64,000 nucleotides of DNA from Isoetes taiwanensis. Its lineage: Eukaryota; Streptophyta; Lycopodiopsida; Isoetales; Isoetaceae. Positions 48,709 through 61,514 of this stretch are shown one piece after another. How positions within the stretch are numbered: the stretch's first letter is position 1; every line of letters begins with the position of its first letter. Location: NCBI GenBank assembly GCA_021234155.1, contig JAJEKV010000003.1, forward strand, positions 22,535,569-22,599,568, written 5' to 3'. The notes below the pieces were generated by a model that was not told the DNA's origin, did not search any database, and saw nothing but the letters and a program-made list of their open reading frames with translations. The position numbers and the translations under genes were made by a program.

Positions 48709-49100
48709 TGTAGAATTATATGTGCTTATGGTTTTTATAAACCATAGAGAAGCTAATGGTTATTGAATATTATTGTTTGCAATGGTTCGGCTGATTTTGA
48801 ATCTACCATTAAGCATATTTCCGATAACCCTAAATTCTAGCCCTAAGAATAAAGATCCCGCTGTGTGGAAACAAAAGCTTGATCTAGCTTCCGATTAGAT
48901 CAACGAGTGGATAAGGATGATGGGGTTGCCGATTTCTGTGATCCTAATATATTTGTATGCCAGTAGTTCAGCATTGTACGACAGTGTATTGACTGTGAGA
49001 AATTAGAATTGAATTGCACATTCATTTTTGGCTATAGTTCAATTGTGTGACATTGATGCAATAGGATAAGGCATTGTAAGTCAACATACCATTATCTTCA
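48709..49100 (+). repeat. Copia 3' LTR (copy B, first)
   Basis: Preceded by polypurine GATGGGGAAG, ends ATTATCTTCA. The following target duplication AGCAT appears as AGACC. Confidence 0.85.
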
Positions 49101-50390
49101 AGACCGGCTCATCCCCTGCATGCAGACTATGAGTTCGTGCAGGTGTTGTCTCTATTCAAGCATGGTATGAAATGGTCACCTACTATCTTGGCTTCAATTT
49201 TCGTGCAAAGTTCCCGCCTTCGGATGTATCCTATGGGAGAATATCGCAAAAATTTGCCTCTTATAGTGCAAGGTGGTAAGGCCGAAGTGTTATGGTCATG
49301 AAAAGATTCACAAAGGCAAGTAATTGGTCGCTGATGAAAATATTCACAAAGGTACACTTTGTCGCCTGTGTCGTGACAGGCGTGTATGGCTTTGGGATAG
49401 GTTGTTCCACCCTAAAGTCTCCGCATTTGCGGTGGCAAAAGTTATCCATGTGTGCCCCGCAGGTGTTAATGCCTTTCACATCACTATGATCCTCGTGACA
49501 CGCAAGATGCCCGCTTCCTTCGTATTGAGACTTTGAGCATTGTCTCTTTGATTGTTCTGAGGTTCAACCAGCGTGGGTCCTCGCCAAGGCGTTTATTTAA
49601 AGGCATGGACCGCCGATGCATTCTTGGCGCCCTATCCCAATGCATGCTACCCGCCCAAACAAAGGGCATTCCATTTGCTCCGTTGGCTCCTATGGTCAAT
49701 ATGGGACCATCGCAGTATAATTACATCTTTCAGCATTAATTCATTTTGCATGCAGTAGTTATTACTATGACCTGTGAAAAGATATTGACAAAATGAAGGA
49801 AGTACAACACATATTTATCTCTCATGAATCCTCCCCGGAGAAACAGGAGGATTTTGTATCGGACTTAAGATTTGGGAAAGGGGAGGGAGCCCCTTAGCAA
49901 GTACTCTCCCATCTTCGTGATCTCGATTATGGAAGAATGTATCATACGGCCAGTAAATAATTGTGGTTAAATATCGACATGGAATAGTTGTAATGGGCTA
50001 CCAAGCAAAGAATTTCTCCGCTAAGGAAGCGTGACAGTGATAACGTTACGGAGATCCTCAAGAATGTCACTTATGTTTCAGGAGTTGTTGGGTTACAAGA
50101 AAGGTGGCTACTCCGATGGATGTCAACACATAAAGGTGTCAAAGTATCTTATCAATTTCTAGGTCAAGACGCTCCGTTAAAAGCGTAGATAAGATCGAAT
50201 GAGAATGTTGCATAAAGTGCTTTTAGCCAATTTAGAATCCATCAGCTCCAAGAAGATTCAATTCTTCATATGGATGGCCCCTTTGAAGGGGGGCTATACA
50301 AATGTGAGTTTATATAATGGTATAACAGATGTAGACAATGTCATTTGATGTTCGTCTTGGAATCCATCAAATGATGATCATGGTTGGATC
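49101..50390 (+). pseudogene. L1-like remnant (copy B, first of two)
   Basis: Counterpart of 18,614-19,915, including both zinc-binding modules (HPKVSAF-AVAKVIH region near 49,415-49,460; second module about 50,222-50,330). It stops at GATCATGGTTGGATC, where the sequence switches. Confidence 0.65.
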
Positions 50391-50490
50391 CTATATGGAG
50401 ATATCCTTCTACAAAGTGTGCATGTATACAAAAGTTTTGCCCAACGGATGTGTGGTGAGTTGGTATAGGCCTAGTAATGCCAAAATAAAT
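50391..50490. other. ~100-bp unmatched junction sequence
   Basis: This stretch (CTATATGGAGATATCC ... GCCAAAATAAAT) matches nothing else in the window. It joins the first L1 remnant to a renewed copy of the copia 3' end. Either a real rearrangement breakpoint or an assembly join. Confidence 0.6.
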
Positions 50491-50950
50491 GCGCCGATTT
50501 TCAACTTTACAATCATGAGTTCAATCCAGGAATATTCAATGATGGGGAAGTGTAGAATTATATGTGCTATGGTTTTTATAAACCATAGAGAAGCTAATGG
50601 TCATTGAATATTATTGTTTGGTAATGGTTCGATGATTTTGAATCTTACCATTAAGCATATTTCTGGATAACCCTAAATTCTAGCTCGGTGAACAGTATCC
50701 CGAGCCAGGTGGAAACAAAAGCTTTGATCTAGCTTCCGATTAGATCAACGAGTGGATATGATGATGGGGTTGCCAGATTTCGGTGATCCCCTAGTATATT
50801 TAAGCCGTAGTTCACATTGTACGACAAAAGTGCATTGATTGTGAGAATGAATTGAATTCGCAGACATTCATTTTTGGCTATAGTTCAATTGTGTGACATT
50901 GATGCAATAGGATAAGGTATTGTAGTCGGTTGATAAATTATTATCTTTCA
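50491..50950 (+). repeat. Second copy of copia 3' end and 3' LTR (copy B)
   Basis: Begins GCGCCGATTTTCAA, equivalent to about 18,147, contains the polypurine tract and an LTR at 50,551-50,950, and ends with intact AGCAT (50,951-50,955). No 5' LTR or pol belongs to it. Confidence 0.85.
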
Positions 50951-50955
50951 AGCAT

Positions 50956-52917
50956 CGGGCTTCATCCCCTGCACGTAGATCTATGAGTTCTCGCAGTGTT
51001 GTCTCTATTCAAGCATGGTATGAAGCGGTCACCTACTATCTTGGCCTAATTTTCGTGCAAAGTTCCCCTCTCTCGCTGGGATGTATCTCTATGGGAGAAT
51101 ATCGCAAAAATTTGCCTCTTATAGTGCAAGGTGGTGTTGCCGAAAGGGTGCCATGGTGAAAATATTCACAAAGGCAAGCACTTTGTCGCTTGATGAAAAT
51201 ATTCACAAAGGCAAGCACGCGGTCGCACATGGCGATGGCTTTGGGATAGGTTGCTCCACCCTAAAGTCTCTCAGACTATGGTGGCAGGTTATCCATTGTG
51301 TGCCACGGGTTAATGCCTTTCGACATCACTATGATCCTCGTGATACGCAGTAAAGATGCCCGCCTCGTTTTTCGTGACGCTGAGACTTTGAGCATTGTCT
51401 CTTTGATTGTTCTCGAGGTTCAACCAATAAGTGGTCCTGGCTACAAGGTTTATTTAAAAGTACATTGGATCGCCGATGCATCCTCTTGGCGCCCTATCCC
51501 AATGCATGGCCTCCAGCCTAAACAAAGGGCATTCCATCTTGGTTCTGGTTGGCTTCTTATGGTCAATATGGGAGCATCGCAGACACCACATCTTTCGTGG
51601 CATTAATTCATTTGCATGTTGTTATTACGGTGGCCCGTAAAAGATATTGATACCGAAGGAAGTACAACACATATTTATCCTCTATGAATCCTCCCCGAGA
51701 AACAGGAGGATTTTGTATTTTTTGGAACACGAAGATTTGGGAAGGGGAGGGTTTCCCTTAGCACTCTCCCATCTTCGATCTTGATTAAGTGGAAGAATGC
51801 AGGTATCATATGGTTGCAACACTGTGGGTTAAATAGCGATGGAATAGTTAAACGGCACAAGCAAAGAATTTCCTCTCGCTAAGGAAGGTGACAGACAACG
51901 CTATTTCGGAGATCCCAAGAATGTCACTTATGTTTCGTGAGTTGTTGGGTTACAAGAAAGGTGGCTACCGATGGATGTCAACATTACAAAGGTGTCAAAG
52001 ATCTATCAATTTCTAGGTCAAGACGCCCGCTAAAAGCGTAGATAAGACGGGAATGAGTAACGCCGTGGCTAAAGTAGTTTTAGCCAATTCTTAGAAATTC
52101 ATCAGCTCCAAGAAGATTCAATTCTTCATATGGATGGCCCTTGAAGGGGGGCTAAGTACAAATGTGAGTTTATATAACAGGGGTATAACAGATGTAGACA
52201 AATGCTCATTTGGATGTTCGGGTTCGGGAATCCATTGGGCATCGATGATCATGGTTGGATCATGATCTTTTGCCCCATGATCATGGAGTACTGACATTGG
52301 GTTAGCCCCATCATTCGTTTGTCTGTCCTCGAATTAGAATGGTCATGACTGATATTGATCTCAGATAGAAGCTGTATTGATGCCTCACTTGTGAACATTG
52401 CTCTTTAGCTGGTCTGGAAATACCATTGGTTTATGCATTGAAGGGCTTGAGATTTCTATTGCAAAACTAAAAACATGTTTAACTGGAAGTAGCATTGATG
52501 GGTTTATCGCACTATAGGCGTAAGGGTAGGAGATATAACAAAAATACTTGATAGACTAGGTGCTTTGAAGGATTCTATTCCTTCTTTGGATGCATTCGCC
52601 AACAAGGATGGGATAGAGGAAAATGATGCCGACAATGTTGCCGCAAATGTGGCGCTTATTTAATGTTAACTATATCGAAAGTATCAAGTGGGGGTTCTAG
52701 GTGTGGAAAAGGAGTTGCCTCTCTATAGTACCGCCTTTGGAGAAGATTCGTGATCCCCATATAGTATCCACATGGTGGGGAGAAAAGATGATGCTCTCTT
52801 TGAGTACCGCATTGGTAAAACCCTCCACATTTAGCTGTAATTGCTCTATCTTCCCTACATGGGACCACGCCTTTTTATATTATAATTTAATCTAATCTCC
52901 CTCAAAAAAGAAGAAAA
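50956..52917 (+). pseudogene. L1-like remnant (copy B, second, full to A-rich tail)
   Basis: Counterpart of 18,619-20,590, closer to copy A than the first B remnant is. It includes the LVFRDAETL zinc motif near 51,370-51,395, the second zinc module near 52,080-52,250, and the AAAAAAGAAGAAAAAAC tail at about 52,904-52,920. Confidence 0.68.
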
Positions 52918-52919
52918 AA

Positions 52920-53360
52920 CAATTAACGCAAACTATGCTCACAAAATTTTAATACAAACTATCCTTCAGATTGTGAAGATCCTAGAGCATACATTATTAT
53001 CCAGGTTGGACAGCTAAGATTCATAAAAGACATTAATAGCAATCAGCCCCTAGATAAGCATATTGCAGTGTCCATGCCATACTTCTAGCATTATGTGAGG
53101 TTTATAGCTGGAGAACTTAACCCAATTCCATTACTATAGAAAACAAAATCTACCATCAACATTTATGCTAAGTTCATCTATTGCTCTGGAATCTGAATCA
53201 ACCTAATGGTAGATCTGTTTCATGTTTGTTCTTGCTGGTCATGAATGGAACTATAAGCCCAAAGAGTATCTCGTCAAGCTTGATAAGTTCATACATATAA
53301 TGAACAATGGAAAGGGAAATAAATGAATCACATTCATTTAGTTTGTTTTTTATATGTTTT
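52920..53360. other. Flank between L1 remnant and TFIIE-like exon (copy B)
   Basis: Counterpart of 20,591-21,019, starting with the dispersed ~85-bp fragment. No gene recognised. Confidence 0.4.
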
Positions 53361-53730
53361 TTACAGACTCGAAAAGATGCCAAGGTTTGCAATGCAACGC
53401 GGCAGTTGGTTGATGGATGCACCGGGCAACGAAAAGTTCAAGTTACGCCACACCGCCGCCGGATTATGCAAAGGTAATGCCATTTTATTATCGCGGCAAA
53501 GAATCACATGGTTAACATATTTTGTTCTTATTCTCGTGTCCTGTGATGTGGTGCGATATAGGATTCACAGATTTTAAAAGAAAAATAAATGATCAGCTTT
53601 GAGGATAGGAATGCAATTCAAGAATATATTTGTCCAAATGCAAGTTGTGGTCATAGATTCGTGACTCTAATTCTAAATTAGTGAACTTTCGGGCCTTTTA
53701 TGGAATTGCTAACGATAAGCACGGTACTTA
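53361..53730 (+). pseudogene. TFIIE alpha-like exon pair (copy B)
   Basis: Counterpart of 21,020-21,420. The first exon is preceded here by a plausible polypyrimidine tract and ACAG acceptor (TTTTTTACAG near 53,364), which reads TTTTTACGTG in copy A. The GT donor follows GATTATGCAAAG at about 53,477. The second exon begins near 53,540 with SCDVVRYRIHRF. The ELKRK helix is altered to DFKRK with a shift at CAGCTTTGAGG. The gene fragment is no more complete than in copy A. Confidence 0.58.
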
Positions 53731-54230
53731 TATCGATTCACCGCGGCATATAAAGGTACTCAAAGATTGATGCTCCACGCATTGATGGTTCCATGCATAT
53801 TGTTAAATTTCTTATTATGCTTACAATTAAATCCATTATTGCGCATTGCATATCCTGCTGTAATTTTTGTTTCGATATGTCATTCTTTGAAGCCAATCGC
53901 CTAAACTTTTGCTTTGATGATTCTTAACAAAGATATTAGTTCTTTGTTGAGATTGCAGTACCAATGCATCATATATGATCGACATAATGACTTGGGTAGG
54001 CCAATACTTGTAAGCAAAGGACTTTATCGTTTTTTCCGCTCAAGAGCAGCCTCCTTCTCCCTATTTGCTAACCGATAATGCTAATAGGTCTTCATAATGC
54101 TTCTTGGGCATCATCAAACCTTGATATTGTTATAATAGATAATCAACTGTATGGCTAACTCAATTGATATGGTCACAAATACAGTACATAAGATTTATGA
54201 CTTGATGTTGTCAGACTGGTGATGCCCACT
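53731..54230. other. No gene seen (copy B counterpart of 21,421-21,900)
   Basis: AT-rich sequence, nothing recognised. Confidence 0.45.
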
Positions 54231-54644
54231 ATCGGGTCTTTTTTTTCTTTCTGGTATATATCGAGAAGTAAGAAAAAGCAGCTAAACAAAGAAAGAACTT
54301 TTAGACTAAAACAATATAGGGGAACACAAAGGAAACGCAAAGAGACGTGAAAACGCAGAGAGACAGCCTGTGGAATACAAATGATATAATGACTACAAAG
54401 TAACAAGGAGGACCAAGCGTAATGATCAAGACAACGACAACGGAAAAACAACAAGGAAAAAAGGTGGTGGACAATAATGGCCCCGAGACTAGACCACAAA
54501 ACAGAGAAGGCCAAAAAAAGTGTACAGCTTGAACAAGACAAAGGAAGTTAAGATATTCGCAAAACAACCAAAAAAAGGAACGGACCCGTGAGATATATAG
54601 TAAATGTTCGGGACTAAAAGTGTACAGAAAAGTTGGCGATCGAG

Positions 54645-55035
54645 AGATTCAACTCCTCCGCGACACCAAGATAGCGAGGGCCGTAATCCACCAACCGTTA
54701 AGTGTACCAACATAAATTCCCAAAAGGCATGAGTAATGGAAGATCGCGAAGATCCAAAGAGTAAAAGGCGGACGGAATAAGATACCGGACAGAGATGCTC
54801 AGCCACCGCAGACACCGTGATAGCGAGGGCTAGACCCACCAACCGGTAAACCGACCACTATAAACTCGACAAATCGTAAAACCGCAAAAAGTTGCGCAAA
54901 AGCACATTGGTAGACCGAAAAAGAGTATAAAGAGGACGGAAAAGTTACGGGACGTAGAGGTTCCACCTCCGCCGCATACACCGTGATAAGGAAGGGCCAA
55001 AAGAACCCACCAACCGGTATCCGGACCACTATACA
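54645..55035 (+). repeat. Three tandem units in LINE 5' region (copy B)
   Basis: Counterpart of 22,320-22,715, with the ACCCACCAACCGGT cores near 54,685, 54,835 and 55,005. Confidence 0.62.
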
Positions 55036-55478
55036 CTCAAAATACGTGGAAGGAGAACAAAAATACAAAAATACAATTAAAAAAGGACGGACTTTGATAC
55101 ACGGGACAAGGTATATGGGCCAAGGGAAGGCGGCATCTCAACTAACTCCCTCGAACACCACTAAGGACATAAAGACAACTACCTAATCCCATAACATGGA
55201 GGGAGGAGATCACCATAGCTTAAATCTTCATAGAGAGACACCCGAGGGATCAAAACTAAAATAAATGATGGGGCAGGAATAATTAAGGGTAGCTATCCCA
55301 ATATTTCAATTCAAAAATGGGATTAACGGTGATAATTTTTGAATTTTCAATTAGAGGACCGCTCAAGAGTTAAATATATAGACTCAACATAGTAAGGATA
55401 CCAACCCTCCCACGGATTTGGTAGCGGCGTTTCGTGCACAAAGAAGAATCCACAAAGACCGCAAGAAGCTCAAGAGCA

Positions 55479-56540
55479 ATGGCGGAAAGCAGCAGTCTCA
55501 GCCAGCAAAGGAAAGCAGAAATGGCAAGGGTAGCAAGACCTCCAAGATTTTCTCGCTCAGATGGATAAGCACCTGGAGTCCAGGATCCCTCGTATGGATG
55601 CCCTTAACACACTAGCAGAAACGGCCAACCGTAATACGCAGAGCCATCTCCAACATGGACGGAGGATAGAAGAGGTGGAAAAGACAAGCGAGGAGATGCA
55701 AGCAGATGAACTAAAATTGAGGAGGAAAAAGCCAAGATCTGGAAAAGGTTGGTTGAATTAGAAAAAGGAAATATTGATGGGAATCATTTGATAGAATAAA
55801 ACCGCACATCATGGAGTATGAGGAGCAGAATAGAATTAAGCATGACGTTAGGCTGATAGGGGTAGCAGAGAAACCTAACGAGGACACATATCGAGTTACT
55901 GCAGAAGTGATGGAGACGGTGTTCAAGGAGCATCGGAGTGTCATTGTCAAAGCAGTACGATCAGGACAATGGAGAGGGCGGGCGAGAGATATAAACCCCG
56001 ACTCGTGAGACCGACAGCCCAAGGAGAGAATATCGCGACCGGGTCCGTGACCGAGAAATGGGATCATAGTTCAGGAAGCTCTAACCATCATGCAACGACA
56101 AGGACTGCACAGGGAACTAGCCAAAGCAAGGGAACTAAATCAGGCAGGAATACAGGCAGGGGTCAAGAATGGCAAGGTGTTCCTGCACAAAAGGACACGG
56201 GAATTTGCAGGGCCAGGACAAGGACAGAAGGAGGGGATATCGGAACCAGGGAAGGAGACCGATGTGGGGAAGGAGAACATCAACCCCAGAATGATACCAA
56301 CAAAAGGGCGTGGAGAACAGACATCGTGGGGAATAAAGAATAAAGAATAGCTCTCGAGGCGAAAGCCATCACAAAGAAGGAGGAAGAAACTAAAAGGGGG
56401 AAGGGCGAAACCGAGGTCCCCGGTGGGAGCTGGGTACAACCCCAGCAAAGAAGGGACCAGGGGGGCCACCGAGAAGGATGGTGAATGAAGCAAGTAACAA
56501 ACGTAAACCCCGAGAGGGCAAACCGCGAGGGAGGAGACGC
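55479..56540 (+). pseudogene. LINE ORF1 (copy B)
   Basis: ATG at 55,479. Clear pieces in order: MDKHLESRIPRMDALNTLAE (55,561-55,620), a heptad-like charged helix RRIEEVEKTSEEMQADELKL to about 55,725, then EEQNRIKHDVRLIGVAEKPN with EDTYRVTAEVMETVFKEH (55,823-55,935), resembling the coiled coil plus RNA-recognition layout of L1-type ORF1 proteins, and a basic tail from 56,090. One frameshift occurs near 55,725 and others after 56,300. Confidence 0.72.
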
Positions 56541-56542
56541 CA

Positions 56543-57330
56543 AGATATGGTAATCGAACTCAGACCGGGCACCGTGGGACACGAGAGAGGCCGGAGGGAG
56601 CGATAGCGCTGACATAATATGCCTAGTAGAAACATGGGAACACAACATAAAGAGGCTACCGAAGAGGAGGGCTACCAGCCTATTCACCGTTGGAAAGATA
56701 AGAACTTCAAAGTAGGAAGAGGAAGTGCAGGCCTAGCCTGTTATGTCAAGGAGAATGTAGCAAATGGTACATGTATTTTACACTCAGATGTCAATAAAAG
56801 ATACATGGTACTTAGTATGCAATTGCAAAATAAAAAAGATCTAATACTGATCATACCGAGTAGTGACAAACTAGAACTGTTAGAATTGGGGGAAACCATG
56901 ATGAAGTGGAAGGAACAGGGACCAATGATACTAATAGGAGATCTAAATGCCAGAACAGGTCAGGAGCAAGCACGATATACAAGTATAGATGAAACAAATG
57001 GACAATGGACCCAAACGGTAAGATCGAAATAATGGAATAGACGAACTGAGGACAAGGCAGAGATCAATGCTAAGGGGAAACTACTGCTCGAGGTATGCAC
57101 GACCACAGGGGCCATCATAGCCAATGGGGTTCAGAGATGGCCAGGATCAGGGGAATTCACAAGTCAGAACGCTCATGGGAGAAGTATAGTAGATTACGTA
57201 ATAATGAATGAACAGCAAAGCAGTACAAGATCGTAAATTGTGACCCTAGAATGGCCAATTGGGAGGAGGGAGACTCACAGCCCATGCGGTTGACAATTAC
57301 AAAGGGGGGAACAACCAAAGAATGAAGAAC
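56543..57330 (+). pseudogene. LINE ORF2 endonuclease (copy B)
   Basis: The catalytic GDLNARTG motif is intact (GDLN at 56,937-56,948), after GSAGLACYVKENV (about 56,725-56,763). The LVETW motif is shifted in frame (56,622-56,638). An SIVDYVIMNE strand lies near 57,183-57,212. The N-terminal W-x-N motif, clear in copy A, is corrupted here (GGTAATCGAACTC). Together the two copies show all usual endonuclease elements except a standard SDH. Confidence 0.78.
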
Positions 57331-57884
57331 AAAGATGGATGTGAGAGAGATAGGGGAAAGCTGGAAATACATTTTTAACAAACACGCAGACACGCTTTGT
57401 GCAAGTAATCAAAGAGGAAATGGGAAAATGGAAATGGAGGAGCACAGGCGACGAGAATGGAGATGCGCCAATGACATAACAAAGGAAAGTGGCATTAGAA
57501 ATATTCGGGAAAAGAAGGAAGAGAAAGGAAAATAATGCCTTCAAATCTTCAATATGGTATGACGATGAGTGCAAGGAACAGAGAAGGAAAGTCAAAGGCC
57601 AGAGGTAAGGAAACATATCAAAAGGAAAGAGCGATATATCTAAAGTTACCGAAAAGCAAAGAGGAATAAGAATCTGATGCAAAGATCAATGGGGACCGCC
57701 AAGCTAATCAAGAAACAACCACGTAAGTTCGGGGTGGATTTAAAGAGAAAAGCAAGGGAATAAGGGAAGTGAAATCACACAGTGGCAGCATTGGAACAGC
57801 AGGATGGGAGAACTATCCGAAAAACTATATAAGACAGGGCACCCCCAAAGACCAATACCGAATCGCAAATAACGGACCCACCAT

Positions 57885-59680
57885 GCTTCGAACGCATGTG
57901 AAGTGATGATAGCATTGAATGGGATGGCCAATAACAAGGCCCCAGACTTATACGGATTAACTGTGGAAGTACTAGCAGATACCATTATAGTAAAGCAGGT
58001 GACAGAGATATTCAATGGTATAATACACACAGGGCTCCCGGACAGATGGGCGTACAACAGGATCATACCCCTACACAAGGGGGGAAGTAAACAGGAACCT
58101 GGAAACTACAGGACAATAATGGTAAGTTCCATTTTCGCAAAGTGGTACGGGAAGGTTCTAGACAATAAATTAAAGCAATGGGCAGAGGCAGGAAATTTGA
58201 GAGCACAGGGCAAGTAGGCTTCGCACTGTAACACTCAATAACAGACCATCTAGTGAGTGACCGGATACTAATAGAGCATAATAGAGGCCACGGAAAGAAA
58301 GTGATATGCTGTTTTGTGGACTTCAGAAAAGCTTTTGACACAGTACCAAGGGAAAAGCTTATACAGAGGCTTGTAGACATGCAAGCACCGAGAGACATGG
58401 TAGGGGCAATTGCGAGATTATACTATAATGTATATGCAAAAATAGAAGAAGAAGGAAAGGCAATAGATCTGCGGACACAGGAGTCAAACAGGGATGTCCC
58501 TTATCTCCAACACTGTTCGAATATATATAGATGCCCTACAGGATTTTATAGCAGAACAGCAAGGGGACGTGGACGCCCCTACACTCGGGGGAACCAAGGT
58601 ACCTATCATGCTATATGCTGATGATTTGGGCATGATGGCCACAAAGAACAAGGGAATGCAATGTGTTATTGAAACTACTAGAGATCTTCCGTGAAAAGAC
58701 GTGGCTAACAAAGGAATCTCACAAAACCAAAATAGTCTTTTTTTGGTAACAGAATAATCACAAGTCGCTCAAATATCTAGGGGACAGACTTAGAAGAAGC
58801 AACATAGTACAAGTATCTAGGGTATGATACACATGGCAATGTGGAAATGGGCTTAAAGGGGCAGATGCTAGATTCCAAGCAAAGAATAGGAAGCTACTAT
58901 AACATGAAAAACTTCGCAACGTAAAACGTAATAATAGAATGGGAAATTAAATGCTACCTATTCGCACGGTAGTCGCCACAACATAGCTATACGGGCGGAA
59001 GCCCGGGGACCGGGCTAACGTGACAAGAAATGGGAAAAGCAAGAAGGAATTCTCGACAGCCTACATAAAACAGAATTCAAACTAAGAGCAAACACACCAT
59101 TGACAACCATAGTGTATGAGACAGTCGTAAAACCTATGGAAGTGAGAGCATGGGAAAGGACCATCGATACATCATAAGAAATAATGCAGGTGAAAAGTCG
59201 AGAAGTTAGCAAGCATCGCGAATCAACTAATCAGCAAGGGTCGCATTATAACCACAAGCAAAAGGGATGGTTTAGGGATGTAGCAATATGGACCAGAGAA
59301 ATGGGGCTGAACTGTTTAACCGATCGATGAAGGCCAATGGAATGAGGAGGGCAAGTAAAGCTACGCGGGCATGGTCGCAAAAGCACACAGACCCAAAACA
59401 CTCGGGCTTGTATCAATATTCAATCCAGAGCAAATGATAGGACAACAAATGTACCAAGATAACATGCTTGGAAAAAACGGAGAAGAGATATCTTAGCAAA
59501 GTTCGTGATGGGATGTCATGATCCGAGAATTGAAAAGGACAGTGGAGAAAAATAGACAAACAGACAAAGCTATGCGAATCCTGTGATGTAATGGAAATAG
59601 AGGACTAAAACCACATGCTTAATGAATGCCCAACTTACACGCACATCGTGGAAAAGTACAGAGAGTAAGATGGGGACAAT
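57885..59680 (+). pseudogene. LINE ORF2 reverse transcriptase and zinc end (copy B)
   Basis: An open frame at 57,903-58,217 gives MIALNGMANNKAPDLYGLTV, then GLPDRWAYNRIIPLHKGGSK (fingers) and NYRTIMVSSIFAKWYGKVLD. After a shift, CCFVDFRKAFDTVPREKLIQ (58,307-58,366) carries the first catalytic Asp. A third frame holds GGTKVPIMLYADDLGMMATK with the YADD pair at 58,613-58,624. The zinc motif ('HMLNECP') is near 59,610. The motif set suggests a clade distinct from plant L1; a CR1/Jockey-like or other group is possible. Confidence 0.83.
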
Positions 59681-60056
59681 CAAGACATACCATAATGGCA
59701 AGGACGTAAACAATGGGAGATTTGGCGATGCAACACGGGAGATGCCGAATGCATTAATCGGAAGCACATGAACAAAAAGGGTTTACGATATGATTTGCTC
59801 AAGAGGCAAATCATAGACGCCCACTAAAATGTACAAATTTTAAAGTCGCTTTTGATATAGACGACACCGCACGCCTAGAAGCCGGAACAAAGTAGGGTGT
59901 CGGGCATTAATAGGAAAAAGTGAGCCTTCTAAAAGGCTACAACAAACAAACATGGATGAGATAGTAGCCCCCACCGTGGGAGCTCACCCACGCCACACAA
60001 GTCCAGAGGCCTCGTGGCACAAGGGACAATAATGTATTCTATTCTATTCTATTCTA

Positions 60057-60744
60057 TATCCGATATCCCGATTTGTAATGGAGTTACTTTTAACAACTCG
60101 ATCTTTTGTTAGGTCTAAGATGGCTTTTCTCCCGCTCTTTTGTAAAGTCATCATTTATGGTCATTTAAGTACAAAAGTGCTTCCCTATACCGTGGTCATC
60201 TAATGTTTACAAAAGCATGATTACTTAGCATATTTTTCTTAATATATGAGGGTTAAGGTAAGATGGTAACGCTCAAAAACATTAAATTCAACCGTAAAGT
60301 GGTTCCAAATAGTTCATCTTGACACTCCAAAGGGCTATTGTGGTAAAACAACAAATGTAACTTTTATTATTATGGTTTTTATGTGCGTGATAAACATTAG
60401 GTATGTTGGCAAAGTCCCCCTCCGAATGCATATTATCCATAAAGTAGAAGAACTTATAAGCTGAAGGTTAGCTCTCAGCATTTACTATTTATTTTGCATA
60501 TGCCAGCAGTTTCTATTCACATGTACTGGAATGGGATTGTAGGACATAGATGTTGAACCCAAGATTAGACCAGATATTGAGGGATCAAGAGCGACATGAC
60601 ATGGGAATTGGCATGCATGACAAAAGCAGCAGTAGTTATGCTGCATAGTTGTCCTAAGCTTTGAACCATATCTTTTGTATATTTTATACTTTATAATTTA
60701 ATCGATTTTTGAAAAATGCTTTTTTCTTCTCTCATTCCCTCTTG
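60057..60744. other. No gene seen downstream of LINE (copy B)
   Basis: Counterpart of 27,657-28,315; nothing recognised. Confidence 0.5.
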
Positions 60745-61074
<330 letters not shown>

Positions 61075-61199
61075 GCTTTAAATTTGTACTTTGAACACTT
61101 TAAATGTAACTAACTCCAAATGCCCAAATGATGGCAGTACTGCCTGTTAATTAAGAGATTCTAATATGCAAGAGCTTTAGAGGCTCTGCCCTTTTTTTT

Positions 61200-61510
61200 T
61201 CTTAATTTAATTCATATGCAATTTGACCCGTTACAACGAACTTTAGTAAAATGTCACATGTGACAAATGACCATTAACAAAATACAAAAATTATGGTTCG
61301 TGGACGGTGGCAACCGTAATTAATTTTATCACATGTCACAAATACAAGATCAAGAACGCTGCGATGATTTATATTTTTGTCACGCGTTACAAGTGGTTTT
61401 TTGTTGCTAACGCGTCACAAATCGTATTATGTAACGGAAATTAAAAAATGCTTGTTAATGTATTTTTCGTTAAAAAGAACGTGACAAATTATATTATATT
61501 CTATTAATTA
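61200..61510. repeat. Palindrome-rich segment (copy B)
   Basis: Counterpart of 28,600-28,905: palindrome TGTCACATGTGACA at 61,252-61,265; GTCACGCGTTAC near 61,379 and AACGCGTCACAAAT near 61,410 form an inverted pair. Confidence 0.45.
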
Positions 61511-61514
61511 ATGT

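Larger units (their letters stand above)
40391..49100 (+). mobile_element. Ty1/copia element (copy B), with three later or nested insertions
   Basis: Same element and same chromosomal position as 10,748-18,613, so one insertion predates the duplication. The first bases of the 5' LTR and the left AGCAT are degraded (GCAGAGATTAGAATTATG). It contains the nested small LTR element (43,986-46,690) shared with copy A, and two insertions absent from A: a hAT-like MITE (42,097-42,860) and a SINE-like repeat (48,294-48,541). Gag, integrase, RT and RNase H can be followed but are frameshifted every few dozen bases. Examples at conserved sites: integrase CCCAGCAGAAT of A reads CCCAAAGAGAAT here. Confidence 0.9.
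54265..60056 (+). mobile_element. ~5.8-kb LINE with (ATTCT)n tail (copy B)
   Basis: Counterpart of 21,950-27,656 at the same position, so inserted before the duplication. The 55.4-58.4 kb part is the better-preserved version of ORF1, endonuclease and RT; beyond about 58.7 kb it is frameshifted like copy A. It ends with the same TATTCTATTCTATTC tail (60,034-60,056). Confidence 0.85.

Noticed and set aside
18200-60000. RIP-like or deamination mutation as the cause of the copy differences
   Set aside because: The changes include CTG to CCG (T to C) and length changes at CAG, which deamination cannot produce.
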